From: Oxytricha trifallax
Taxonomy: Eukaryota > Ciliophora > Spirotrichea > Sporadotrichida > Oxytrichidae
Reading direction: 5' to 3'
NCBI GenBank assembly: GCA_000711775.1
Contig: ARYC01017378.1
Span: forward strand, 62,001-126,000
Length of the DNA stretch: 64,000 nt
Shown here: in pieces, positions 9,403-21,339 of the stretch
Layout of the letters: each line of letters begins with the position of its first letter
How positions within the stretch are numbered: the first letter of the stretch is position 1
Translations under genes and position numbers: made by a program
The notes under the pieces: generated by a model
Database searches by the model: none
What the model saw: only the letters and a program-made list of their open reading frames with translations
What the model was told of the DNA's origin: nothing

Positions 9403-9915
9403 CCACATCTCTCTGTAATCAAGATGCATACGAGATAAGAACCTAGAGTACTAGGAGTATCCCCCGCAGAGCTCGCAGTGATCCGCTTCCTGTAAAAAAT
9501 TAAAAGGGAGTCTGGAGAAAACGCCTACCAGGTTCCACGTCTGCTGAGATAGTAGTCTCTGTCCTTTCGCTGTGGTAGCCTCATTAACCTGAAATGGTGT
9601 GGGAGGAAATCATTATCGTTGGCTTCTATGGTTCTGATCGTCTCACTTTTGAAGGTTGAGCACCACCTTCATCCTGTTCCCTATTACCTAGGAAGATGAA
9701 CTCAAGTCAGGTAGCTCATCTAATTCAGGGAAATCCTTAGCTTGCAGAAGACTCGAGGAGTCTAGGATCAGACAGATTGAACTCCGCCGACTGGCTCTTA
9801 ATGCGTGGAACCCAGCAACCCCCTGCTTACCTCAGCAGGCATTCGTGTAGTAGAAAGCTCTATTAATAAGTCTCCAGCCTCGGGCCCCTGTGGGTCACCC
9901 CATCCTTATAACTTT
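9403..9915. other. GC-richer block inside the TIR element
   Basis: Clearly higher G+C than its surroundings. On minus it gives short Ser- and acid-rich frames (for example FPELDELPDLSSSS and VPLPQRKDRDYYLSRR-like stretches) that change frame every 40-60 codons. It may be relic coding sequence or captured macronuclear-destined DNA. No homologue recognised. Confidence 0.35.
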
Positions 9916-10063
9916 CTAATTTAATATTTATGAGTCTGGTTAAAATTATAGTGAATTTAAAAATTTTACATCACTATTTTTTTCTTAGTCTTCATTAACT
10001 TCATTATCAACTTTAGGCATCATATCTATGAATTTTTAAAAAACAAGATGTTTTTTAAAAAAT

Positions 10064-10465
10064 CCCAGATTCATAATAATGCTTGAATTTGAGATTATTA
10101 GTGCTATTACTACTGTTTTTGTTGATGTTGGACTCCACACTCTCCACACTTTAATTTTTTTGAGGAAGATATCCTGTAGATACCCTGAAGATATCTATGA
10201 AAATTATGAAAAAACTTGAAGATCAGCTACAGCATCTACTTGATCGATAAACAGAAATTACAAAAAATCAGAAAAGTTGATAAAAAACAAAAATTTCATT
10301 TTTATTAGTTGATTAGTTAATTAAATTTAAATAAGGATCTTATTAAACATAATTCAAATTAGTGACTGTTGGATCTTAACTCATGTATATTGAGATGATC
10401 ATAATTTTATTTGCTCTCTTTTTTTATTTAATTTTAACAGTCTCCCCATTTTAATTATACTCGCT
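10064..10465 (-). repeat. right long terminal inverted repeat
   Basis: Inverted copy of 4776-5179. The outer end reads CCATTTTAATTATACTCGCT followed by TA. Confidence 0.85.
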
Positions 10466-10790
10466 TATTATTAAAGTTTCAAAAACAAACAAATAAGTTG
10501 CAATTAATGATTTCCATTTTGGCTCAATGCTCTTTTAAATTAAAAAACTTATTCAAACTCCATTAATTAATGTTAAAAATGTGACAAAAAGGTGACAAAA
10601 AGTAGCATTAAATCTTTAATATTCCATAAATAGCACAATTAATGATAGATGTTTATTATAATTTGAATAAGTTTACAATTAAACACTAACAATTAACATT
10701 AAAATAGATATTTTTAATCAAACATAGACTAATCAACCCTGTTATATCAATGAATAAAATTGAATCTGAACATTAAGCCTTACAGCTTTA
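10466..10790. other. AT-rich spacer
   Basis: Nothing supported beyond a short direct repeat of GTGACAAAAAG near 10577. Confidence 0.5.
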
Positions 10791-11760
10791 AATGGCGACC
10801 TCCTTAGACAGTAATCTAATACATGATGATAACAAAGACACATCAACTTCCAGAGCGGTCCACTGATGAATCAATTGAGCAAGTATTACTAGCGGGGAGC
10901 CCTGCAGGCATTGGTCCAGTAGAAGAGGGAGTGGAGGCATTGATTTATTTGCCATTTACTGTAACATCATTAATACCATCAACATCACATGGCTGTCATA
11001 AAACGTCAATGGCCTTGTATGGTCCAGCAATCATGTGACCTTCTCTTGAAATATCGGCAATAATTGTACTTCTGTGGGCAGTTGGGAGGATGTTGCTGGC
11101 GTATGTCAAGTAGTCCTTGGAGCATTGGGTTTTGGAAGAGCATGATGTAGCAACTCAATTTGCGCTGATACTGTCGGTATAAGCGAATGAACTGAAGAGC
11201 AATAGTGATAGAGTAGTCTTAAATTAACTGCTTCCTAAACATTGATAAACTTCAGCTCTTTTAGATTGTGAGCATGGTGCCTTGGTGTGAAGAAGTAGTA
11301 ATAGAGCTCTTAATTACCAGAGTGGGTGGGAACTTCATTAGAAGAAACGCTTACTATCACAGCGCGTACAGTGAGATGCTTCGGGATCCCCCTGTCTCCA
11401 TTTTAGCAACAGCTCTGCGTCATCATTGAAGTCTTAAACATAGAAGTAGAATAAACAAGGCGTCTTAAACTACAACATTGAGAAAATGTATCAGTCTAGA
11501 GGAAAAAGGCATCAGTCTAAAGTGATTGGCTGGTTTAACAGTTATGATCTTCTCTCCATATCCCGAATCCATCAGCACTATATGTGTAACCATAGCTTTA
11601 CGAAACTCCAATAGCCGTTTGGGAAGCAGTGATACCCAATTATCTCGGCACACTAAGGAAATATCTGAGTCGGACATTCCACCGTCGTGAGATGGCTCCT
11701 GCTGCGTTGAGTGGTGCCCCTAAGCGCCCGCCAATCCCCCGTTTACTGCCCCATATCGAC
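10790..11760 (-). pseudogene. decayed gene of a secreted/surface-type protein family (copy 1)
   Basis: Read on minus, blocks align with the plus-strand region 53.97-54.47 kb: SNEVPTHSG with INEVPIYSG, FFTPR with FFTPI, TVSAQ with TVSAQ, CSKDYLTYASNILPTAHRS with SSKDCLNQAITNLATSERV, REGHMI with RDGDLI, and QPCDVDGINDVTVNG with LPCDVDAYNDITVNG. Frame changes occur between blocks, including one at the same place in both copies (11 nt after the TVSAQ block). In-frame TGA codons occur, one of them where the other copy has a sense codon. The upstream part (about 11672-11776) is also similar in DNA to 29190-29296. Function unknown; composition suggests an extracellular beta-rich protein. Confidence 0.5.
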
Positions 11761-11779
11761 TACAATACTGAAAGTGAGA

Positions 11780-12218
11780 AATCTAAGGAATAATTTAGCT
11801 AATAAATTAGAAGAAATCTTTAATGAATTCTATTGGCACTGTCTATCGGACTGATTTGAATATCTCGAAAAGGTGTGTGGTATCTCAGGATTATGTCTCA
11901 TAAAAGTATAGTAAAAATAAGGAAGACAGGAGGCTAGAAATATAGATATACAGACATCTTAGATTCTGGCAATACTTATTACATGGGTGCAATTTTTTAT
12001 TAGAGGTGCATCAGCTTTTTCTTTCACTATTGTTACCTAGACTGCAAAGTTAGCCAGAAAATAAAGATGACAATAAAGAGGGGGAAGATGATAGAATTAT
12101 GCAGAATACCTGGAGAGTTGAGCTATCTAGACAATATGACCCAGATATCTCACTAAATTGGCATTACTCGGAAGTTGTTGAATTCAAGAAACTTGGGGAG
12201 CTCCAATAAATAGTATGA
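11780..12218 (+). other. coding-like fragment
   Basis: The last part reads on plus as an acidic then aromatic stretch (NKDDNKEGEDDR...LNWHYSEVVEFKKLG) ending at TGA 12216. Upstream the frame breaks. No homologue recognised. Confidence 0.3.
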
Positions 12219-12239
12219 CGTTCATTGTCAATAAATAAA

Positions 12240-13440
12240 GTAATTACTTTCACTCAATACATAATAATAAACTATCTGCAAATATTTACACAATCTCTAA
12301 TGCTTCAATAATATTTATTAATCAAAATCTTTTCTACCAAAAATTTTTCAATTTTTTAGTTAATAAATTTTCTATTTCAAGATTATTACTAATTATAACA
12401 TGAGAGTACATTTATAGTAATTTACATTAAATGATATAGAACTATTAAAATTTTCAAAAATAGAATAGTTTTGCTTCTCATATAAACATAGATTTTTACC
12501 TTATTTTTTACTGATGTATAAACACTCTTCAATGATTCCTCTTAGATCAAATTGAAAACTAAAAAATGACTCAATTTTAGACTAAAACTATTTTTTTAAA
12601 TATAAAAACATTTAACAATGAAAAAAACTGAATTTTTTTACACTTATGTTGTATTAAGAGGAAAATATAATTTTTAATCAATAATAAAAGTTATAAAAAT
12701 TTATTCAAATTTGAACTAGTTACTAATATTATAAATTTTTATCTTGACAATTAAAGAAAGTGTCTTTATTTATAATTATTATTAGTACTTAAGTATTAAA
12801 ACGCAAAGTTAAAAGTAAACTTAAAAATTACTACTTAAAACTACATTATATTTAATCAGACTTATATTTATCCCTTAAAATCATAAAAGTGGACTTCAAG
12901 TGCATCTGAAGCAGATGACTGATGAGAAAAGCAAAATATTCTCCATCAACAATTAAGAAACGTACATCTATCTTGACAATTAAGGAATGTCTTCATTAGT
13001 TTTAAGTACTCTATATTATAATGGAATAAATTTATTATATAGAAAAACTCTCCATTGGCTGTAATTAAATTACATGTATATATTTCGTAAGTCTGCAATT
13101 ATATTCAATTGGAAAATAAAAAGTAAAACAAAATAGTGATTAACTCAAGTAATACAAAAATATTAAATAATATTTAGAAGAAGGAATACTGTAAATATTT
13201 TATATTATGAAATCCATAATTGTTTATTAGGATTAAATTAGAATATTTTAACAGTGTCATTTTGGCAAAGATATATATAAATACATATTTGCTTAAATAA
13301 ATATAAAAAAAATCAAGAATAATGAAATTAAATTGTTAATATTTTAATTATTATTTAAAAACTGCTTTGCTTGTATTAGTATAATATGCACAAGAAATAA
13401 ACTCTTAAAAGTTTAAAACTCTAAACCTATAATTTAGATA
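12240..13440. other. AT-rich spacer
   Basis: No gene or repeat that I can support. Two short phrases (TTGACAATTAA, and a run ending AAAATTTATTCA) recur loosely. Confidence 0.55.
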
Positions 13441-13760
13441 TTTTAGTTTTTTAATTCATAGGGTTAAATTGGGGGTATCATTAGAGTTAGAAAACAAAAC
13501 GCAGGTTTTAAGTTAATATAATGAATATTTATTGAATATTGGCTTGCTTAAATTGATATTATTAATATATTATACTTTTAATTGTCAAATTTTAATAATT
13601 AATTAATTAATAAGAAAAAATACTGATCTGTTAGATCTCTTCTGCATCTGGTCTGACAATAGAAGTTCAAGAAAGATTCCTATATTTTTCCATTTAGATG
13701 AGATGCTTAGCAGTCTTTATAAATAAATGAAAGTTCACCCTGATTCTTATTTCTGCCATT
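13440..13760 (-). mobile_element. possible TBE terminal fragment
   Basis: The stretch about 13470-13560 (TTGGGGGTATCATTAGAG, AAACGCAGGTTTTAAGT, AATGAATATTTATTGA) resembles the sub-terminal region 60218-60290 of the TBE at 60.2 kb, in the same orientation. The C4A4 tip is not present. Minus-strand reading beyond it weakly resembles the 57-kDa C-terminus. Probably an old solo end. Confidence 0.35.
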
Positions 13761-14039
13761 TATTCTTTAAAAAACTTGAAATCGTCATAAATTAATTAAT
13801 CTCTGATAAGCAGTAAAAAAACTGTGATTTGAACCATATTTTAAAAAAACTCTATCGTTTTTATATTACACATATTTAAAAAAAAAAAACCAATATGACC
13901 ACTTTTCATGGTCTTGAGAAGTTCCTTGAGTTTTATAATAATTTTTAAATACTTATAGTATTCAAAGTTTTTTTGTAAGTTCTATTGTTTGATACTTACT
14001 ATGTACTAATATTATTAAACTAGAAATGAACCTGTGAGA

Positions 14040-15540
14040 TGTGTGAACTTCAAAAGCACGACTAGATTAATTATTGGACCAGGGATACTTCAAAAACACT
14101 GTGGCAAACTTTGAGCTTGCCTATAATCAATATCTGAATGATAACTGAGAACTAATATCATTAATAGAGAATTTAAATAAAACAAACTTTAGCCCAAAGC
14201 AAGTGAAGGCTGCGCTACCAGTCTCAATCTTTAACTCCAATTCCTAAACAGGAGATATTTAATGGGAAATCTCTTTTACCTACATTGAAAATTGCTTAAA
14301 CTTTTCCTCTCAATCAAAAAAGAAGTGAAGGGACAGAGACTATATCATTACTACTACTTCTTAATCATAGGCAAACAAAGGGTTGGTAGTGAATTCGAAA
14401 CTGAATCATACTCTGAATCAGACTGGAGTGATGATGACTGCTGCTCCATTTGAAGTGAAGATAGAGAGGATGACCTTGACTTTGTTCCTATATACTATGA
14501 TTAACACAAGATGCATATTCCTCTTAAATGATTCGTTTAAAAAGACAATAACTTAACAAATAATTAAAAAACTGAAGCTAGAAAAAAACAACTAAAATAA
14601 TATATACTAAGAAGAATGAAGGTTTTGAAAAACTAATACAAATATCAATTAACAAGAATAAGTCTAAGTTTACAAGAAAACTTTCTATAATTTAAAGAAT
14701 CTTCCATAACAAGTCTCATTCAAATCTTCAGACATCACCCAGAAACTCGGACAACAAAACCCCCTCATAATCTTCAAATATTATAAAAATGATAACGAAC
14801 ATAATTTATATAATAAGAAAGGAAAAGATCATAGAACAATATAAACAAGTAACTCCAACACATTCTAATTATTTTAGAATTTAGAGACATCTTAAAACTA
14901 ATTATTAATCAGAAATCAGAGATCAGCCTCATTCTCACTATTGAATAGTGAGCAAACCTTAGTTACCATATTGGATTCGATGACGACTAATACGTCACAC
15001 ATCGGTAGCTGTAAAAATTCTGACCAGAAACAAATAAGAAAAAAAACTGGTAAAATAGCTACCAAAGATATTTAGACCTACTCCTCATAAGTTAACCAAT
15101 GACTACGAACCAACTAATATGATAATGGTGATATCTTTGATTTAAAAAATCCAGAGCTGAGGAAAACTAATCCTTCTACATAACCAACATCAACTTCTTG
15201 AAGAAAATAACATAGAGTTGACTCAATCAGATTTTGACAAGACTATGTCATTGTTCTACATTTGGGAAAAAGTTCTAAATACAAAATTAATATAATTAAA
15301 AATTAGATCAAATGAAGAAACATAACATTCACCAGAAAATTAAACTTGGTTTTTTAACGATTATAATATAGGAGTGATAACTACAAGTATAAGAGAGAGC
15401 AAGGTAAAAAGTAAGAAACCTCTTAGCAAAGCCTACTGCAAGGGGGAAAAGTCAAAGAAAAAGAGAATCGATGAAGAAACTACAAGGTACTCAAACTTTT
15501 TGAGATAGACCATAAATATTTGAAAAGGGCTTGACCCTAA
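14040..15540 (+). other. low-confidence coding-like stretch
   Basis: Short plus-strand frames of coherent composition, for example an acidic Ser-rich run (ETESYSESDWSDDDCCSI) near 14400 and a Lys/Gln-rich run near 15380-15470, separated by TGA and frame changes. TGA density is about that of random DNA, so this is weak evidence. The remainder is AT-rich. Confidence 0.25.
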
Positions 15541-15599
15541 TATATTAACATATATTTTAGATCGGGGGTCCACAGAGACCTCAGTGTAATCATATTATT

Positions 15600-17592
15600 A
15601 TAATTATATATTAATATACTTTTCATTAATGACATATGTGAATCTGCTTTATTTGCTAAGTAGACTAAAATTATTTCTTAATTATATGTGGATAATATAC
15701 CAATGGTTTAGAAACTACCATGAGTAGCTTCTTTATTAATCATTTTTACTTTGTAACATTTTCACTTATAATTTTTTTATCTTATCTAAATTAATATTTA
15801 TTTTAAATCCCTCTCTTACATAATAAAATATTGCAATCAGGAAATTATATTATCCATTGGTATGAATTATTATCTGACTATCAGTTTGCTATTACTCTTG
15901 TGAATCCATAAATTTATCGCTTAAAGCTTATTATAATTACATCAGGCCCTTAGTTAATCCTAATGCTCTATTATTTTAATCTTTAATTATATATTTTGTT
16001 GTTTTTTCCATCTTTGCGTGATAGCCCCTGCTTTTTTTAGTAGCATCTTGTACAACTCTGCTTAACTAGTCCCATTAGATTAACTTATATAATATTAAAT
16101 AAATGTTGAGAAACTTAATCCTAGACTAGCAGTCATGACTTGACAACATAGGAGGGAGGAGGTGTACATAATATTATTGTTTTAATTTTTTCCAGCATAG
16201 ATGTCTCAAGATACAATCGAATACATCAAGATAATAATTTCCAAACCTTATACAAGAGTCAAAGAAATGATAATGCACAAACAAAATAATAGAGACATCT
16301 CTTTAAATTTTGCTTTTAATACGATATTTAAATAAATCCATATCATTTAGGTTGCAAAAAAAGAATGAAATTAACCCTTACAATTACAGCTATTTCATTG
16401 TTATAAATAATCTAATCAGATAATAAACGTGGATCAAAGATCAATTTTATATATATAGAGGAAGATATAATATCAACAGCATTCCAGCAATAATGATTCA
16501 AATGACATGAAATAGAAGAAGTACGAATAATATAATAGAGAATATATTGATAATTATGCTTAAACACAAACGATACAATATTTTTATTAATATAAATATC
16601 CTGTATCTTTGAATTATATAATAATTGAATTTCCCAATATTATACGATTTCTTATTCAATTTATAAATGAAATTTAAAGCGACATTTCTCTAATATATAA
16701 TGAGTTTGAATTGAAGAAAACCTACTCAATGAAAACATTGAATTATTCAAATCATTGATGAAATAGATCTTCTTTAATTTGAAGCTAATGTACTTAAAAA
16801 ACGATAAAAAAAATGTATAAAATTAAATACAAAGGAAATTATAACTATATAGTGGAAATAAGAAGTAAATTTAAATTTTATTCTAATATCATTATAAATT
16901 AATTAACATATTCAAAAAATTAGAATAATTTGCTCATTATTTTCTATTTCAATTACATTTTTTATTATTTCAATCACTACTTTTATCTAATAAATAATTA
17001 ACAAAAATTATACTTTATAACATAGTTTATTTTTAATTTTAATTTTAATAAATGTTATTGGCTTATCGCTATTTATCCAATATTTTAGGTGAAGTTTGAT
17101 GATAAATGGTGTTAAATTATAATTATTTTATGAGACTAAAAAACTACAATAAAATCATAACTTATAATTATTTTAATATAAAATAAGATTTCTTTAATTA
17201 TTAAAGCTAAATAATATGGACTGATCTCTTTTTTAAAGCTTTTATACTATTAAATTTTTGGGTTTCATGGTTAATTATTAGTTGCTTGTATTATTTCAAT
17301 AAAAGTAAATTATAATTAACATTTTAATTGCAAAAAAAACTTCCATTACAGGATTCAAAACAAACACAACTTTAAAACATATATCTGTTTCTAACATATA
17401 ATAATATTCATCGTATTAGTTATAAATAATAATTTATAAATAGAATCATGAATTTTTGTTTCACAAATAATTAATCGATTATTAATTATTATCGTTTTAT
17501 GTCATGTTTTTTTCAATATTAACATTACAAGAGCTATTATTGCTTCCATTGTTTGTATTATTGATGTTATTTATAAAATTAAAGCCAATATT
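15600..17592. other. AT-rich spacer
   Basis: No supported gene or repeat; only AT-rich simple sequence. Confidence 0.55.
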
Positions 17593-17600
17593 CAATTGTT

Positions 17601-18036
17601 GGGGGGAGGAAGTTTCCTGCCCCAAAATTTTAGATGCATCCAAATGGGGAAGTTTCCTGCCCCATACATAAATATATGTAATTTTTATAATTTTTTAAGA
17701 ATCTTTATTATCAATTATGTAAGAATTATTTATAATCTATCATAAAATATCATTTCTACCTTGATAATGTATTAAATTTTTTATGAAAATTATATTAATT
17801 ATAAATATAAAACAATTATTTTAGCATTGTTTTTAATATATAATTTGATAGATTTAAAAATTATATCTTGAAAATTATATATCATTTTAAGTTGTTTAGT
17901 AAATGGTAAAGGTCATTGATATTAAAATTTTTATGTTTCTAATATTTTTATTGCAAAAAAATATATAATTAATGTTGGGGGCAGGAAACTTCCGTAGTGG
18001 GCGGGAAACTGTTATGGGGCAGGAAACTTCCCCGCC
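17601..18036. mobile_element. 436-bp inverted-repeat element with 8-bp target duplication
   Basis: Each end carries copies of GGGGAAGTTTCCTGCCCC: two on the left (about 17605 and 17646) and inverted variants on the right (about 17978 to 18036). The element is flanked by the direct repeat CAATTGTT (17593-17600 and 18037-18044). The AT-rich interior has no gene. An 8-bp duplication and short non-coding body suggest a non-autonomous hAT-like element; the superfamily is inference. Confidence 0.75.
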
Positions 18037-18044
18037 CAATTGTT

Positions 18045-18859
18045 ACTATTATTGTCAGAATAATTAAGAGGGAATTTATTGAAGATTTTTTGAATTTTAG
18101 AAGTTAACAAGCTGTGTAACAGGTTTTAAGATTAATCCTAGCTTTCTTATATTTTGAATGAGTCTTTTAATGTTTTAATTACCATTCTAGCTTTACATAC
18201 ACTTTTAATCTATGTTAACTGGATTTTAATTTGGCTTTTAATAATTGTTTATATATTCAACCTGGATCAGGCAGTACCTAAATATCTTCCAAATTTTTCG
18301 AATTAATAAAGCTCATGATTATTTCCCAAGCTTCCTTGGGCTCTTTCTTATATTTTAAAGTTGGTTCTTAAAGCTTTGATACCACTATAATACTTTATAA
18401 CAATTGCAAATTTGAGAAAATATTTAGAGTATATTAAATATGGTAAATTTAGAACTTGATTCCATTTTGTTGAGATATAGAGTAATGTCGGACCTTGTAA
18501 TTATTGCTAAACATTTGTAGAATGAAAGGAACTGATGAATAACTCTGCTAAATTTATTGATTGGAAGTTTATGGAGAGGTGTCAGCAGATCTAGCAAAGA
18601 TCATTTTTGTAGAAATTGAATATGTATTACTTGATTGGTTCAAGAAACTAAAACTTGTAGATGTTTAATATTGTTATACAATAACTAATTTACTGGTTAA
18701 GAATCTAGCTCATTCAATTAAATGGTAGCTATTGCTTATTCGTGTGATTTTGCCTTAACTCTATTTTTCTTCCTACTATGTCTCTATTGCTCATTTTAAG
18801 AGGCAGATTAAATGCTCTATGAAAAGGATGAGCTTGAAGATGAAGATGATCGACTTCTT
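18045..18859. other. AT-rich spacer
   Basis: No gene supported. Moderately less AT-rich near 18480-18620 but without a convincing frame. Confidence 0.45.
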
Positions 18860-19477
18860 TCACATTTCCTTGGCTTCTTTTTATCTATCTAATCTGAACT
18901 CTTCTTCCCTATTAATTTTGGTTCTTATTGTTTTCTGCCTCAATTGTTGCTTATATCTTTTTTTACTTGTTTCAAGTATTAAGCTATTATCAGTTTTATT
19001 ACTGCTAATATTTCTATTTACAGTTGTAATAGGAGCGCCAAGTGGTTTATAAGCAGTATGAGAGTTGTTACTCGAGTTATTCTGCGAATCCAATTTTTAA
19101 GTAGACGAGTCTTTTATTATTTCATCAGAGTTCCCAAAAGCAGTGAGAGGGACATAAGCTCTGCCACTATTCCTTTTGGCATTATAGCTTGAATTTTATT
19201 GCACTTGCTATTTCTAGGAGTCTGATCCAAAGACTGACACAGACACTTAGTATTAGTTATTCTAAGTGGGTTAAGTCTGTTAGCCTGGCTTTATACAGTT
19301 TAAAACAGCTGATATATAAGAACTTGTTCCAGACAAAATGCTTCCAATGTTATTTGAAATATTAACAATTGCTCCTGGTTCTTAATAACCATTATTATTT
19401 TTACGAAAGTTATCATTCGGTATAAATACTTTATTAATATTATTAAAACTTACAACTGTATCCTTGCATGCTACCAT
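18860..19477 (-). CDS. hypothetical Gln/Asn/Ser-rich protein (205 aa)
   Basis: TGA-free for 209 codons on minus, which is long for this base composition; ATG at 19477 and TGA at 18860. Low-complexity Q/N-rich segments (QQTQPTQNNQYQ, QKQQVQQNSS, SQNNSSNNS) and a basic C-terminus (KKRYKQQLRQKTIRTK). Many of the Gln are TAA/TAG. The frame continues upstream past a TGA at 19487 (..YYTPNMRN-TGA-LDNMVACKD..), and a further block in another frame (IREKEIFLADLLKLQAKFEDER) reaches about 19660, so the true N-terminus is probably longer and damaged. Divergent from the gene at 19859. Function unknown. Confidence 0.6.
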
Positions 19478-19858
19478 ATTATCCAGTCAATTCCTCATAT
19501 TAGGGGTATAATATATATCTTTATTTATCTCGTCTATTATCTTTCGTCTTCAAATTTAGCTTGCAATTTTAATAAATCAGCTAAGAAAATTTCTTTTTCT
19601 CTAATTGCATTGCCCTTATATAAATTATCAAAAAAGCAATAAAAGTATAAGGATAATATAATATAATCTAAAACTTAAATTTGAAAATCATTATCATACT
19701 TTCTAATATTAGCTTAATAAAATTATTTAATACCATTATTACCTATAATTAATTTGAAGCCTTATAATAATTAGTTGACAAATGATTAAAATTTATATAT
19801 ATCAGGACTGTACTTATAATCACTTTAAACTCAATCTATTATTTAAATTTACTGTAGA

Positions 19859-20614
19859 ATGGAAGAGAATCAAATTATAGCGCGTGAATAAAGGGATCTA
19901 AAACATAATTAATGTTTAAACAAGATCGATTACTCTCTTGAGAAATAGTAGTAATTCTTACAGTCAATAATGATTTAAGAGCAATACTTCAAACGGCCTG
20001 ATCTCTTGGTATCTATAAGGTTTATTAAAGACTTCCTAAATGGGACCAAGAAATTTCTCAAAAGTATGAATGTTCACATATTTAATGTGCTTTACTACTA
20101 CAAGTTCTAGATAATAAAGATTTTTGAGAAGATTAAGGTAGATCATCAGATTATGATATTCATGAATTTTTTTCGAAAATAACCAAATGCTTTCTGAAAG
20201 AAAGTATATATATATATATAGTGTTCTCTATATCCTCTGGCCAAACTATGTCAGTAAACTTATCAAGAATGCAAAAAAATAAGATTTATTAAGGATACTG
20301 AAGAATAGAGGCAAGATTAAATAATAATAAGAGAATAAGACATATTAAAAAAACTGTAAAGTAAACTATTCTTCTCTAGTAGGTAAACTTAATTCTGACT
20401 AATTCAGTTAATAATCAAAAAGTAAATTTTTTGAAATTTAAATTAAGCCCTCGAGCTCAAAGAAAAATTAGATAATATGAAGAGATATCTAGAACATTTG
20501 GAAAGTTCAAATAGATGGCTGAGAGACATGGGCCAGTGAAAATAATTAGAGGAGGATTATGAAAACAAGAATATCTAGATTTTATAGCGCTTGGGGGAAG
20601 ACGAAATGGTGTGA
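19859..20614 (+). CDS. hypothetical coiled-coil protein, frame interrupted by TGA
   Basis: ATG 19859 opens 112 codons to TGA 20195 (MEENQIIAREQRD...). The same frame continues without frameshift to TGA near 20612, with a few more internal TGAs and a (TA)n run at about 20206-20220. The distal part is strongly coiled-coil-like (ELKEKLDNMKRYLEHLESSNRW, then KQLEEDYENKN). Either a decaying gene or two coding segments around an eliminated insert. It starts about 380 bp from the start of the divergent minus-strand gene. No homologue recognised. Confidence 0.45.
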
Positions 20615-20635
20615 AAATTACTATTATAAATTATA

Positions 20636-21223
20636 TCAATGTTTTATTAGTGTACATTAATCTTGCTAGCATATTCCTACATTTTCCTTGTATGGTTGTC
20701 TATAATTTTCTATATTGTTAATCTATCTATACACTCTATAGAATTTGTTATCAATTAAAGATGTTAAGTTTGGCTTTAGCAAAAACTTTTAAAAGCAAGC
20801 TAAGTTTTATAAGTGCTATAATATAGAAAATACTTCTTCAATATAGTGAAACTCTGATCTTTAAGGAGCAATGAAAATGCACTCCCATCCATAGTTTCCG
20901 ATCTGGCTTTGCACAGAACTAGTATGATGGACTAATTAAATAGTCCTTCAATGTTATATAATCTCAAGAGGAGTTTTTATTTATGTGGAGGCACTTTTCA
21001 TAGCCTTAACAATCATAGACATTAATTGAAAGTAATTTTGTGATGTAGCCTTCCAAACCTTATTTCCAAATTATTCCTACTATTGCTGCAAATATTTTAT
21101 AGTTGTGTCATGCTTGCATAGCTGGCAGTTGCAGTTGTGTAAGGCCTATGATTTAGAATTCGATTGAAACAACATGAAAATGACATCATCAATGTATATT
21201 ATTTTTCTATTGCTGCTCTGCTT
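20636..21223 (-). CDS. hypothetical Cys-cluster protein, one internal TGA
   Basis: A single minus-strand frame of 196 codons with one TGA (20948); it also extends upstream past TGA 21224 towards about 21330. Visible features: a Cys/His cluster HNCNCQLCKHD that could bind zinc, Gln-rich QQQQEQ, and IIYIDDVIF upstream of the cluster. Convergent with the preceding plus-strand gene, with ends about 20 bp apart. Function unknown. Confidence 0.45.
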
Positions 21224-21339
21224 TCAGATTGAGCTTACTAAAATAAAAAATCGGTGTATTTATAGTCTTTTGAATTGAAGCGTTGTCATCCTTTTCTTAA
21301 TTTTCACTTCTTTATTTTTAATCCTATGCTGTAGTAGAT

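Larger units (their letters stand above)
4776..10465. mobile_element. element with ~400-bp terminal inverted repeats, interrupted by a TBE
   Basis: The blocks 4776-5179 and 10064-10465 are near-perfect inverted copies starting AGCGAGTATAATTAAAATGG, and each is bordered outside by TA (4774-4775 and 10466-10467), as expected of a Tc1/mariner-type TA target duplication. Between them lie about 170 bp on the left, the TBE 5352-9399, and about 660 bp on the right including a GC-richer block. Without the TBE the element would be about 1.6 kb, too small for a complete transposase, so it is probably non-autonomous. I do not recognise the family. Confidence 0.7.

Noticed and set aside
18819..19052. Hydrophobic plus-strand frame (77 codons)
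   Set aside because: Shadow of the Q/N-rich minus-strand gene.
21130..21190. YIDD in a minus frame as a reverse-transcriptase active site
   Set aside because: No other reverse-transcriptase motifs surround it; a Cys/His cluster follows instead.
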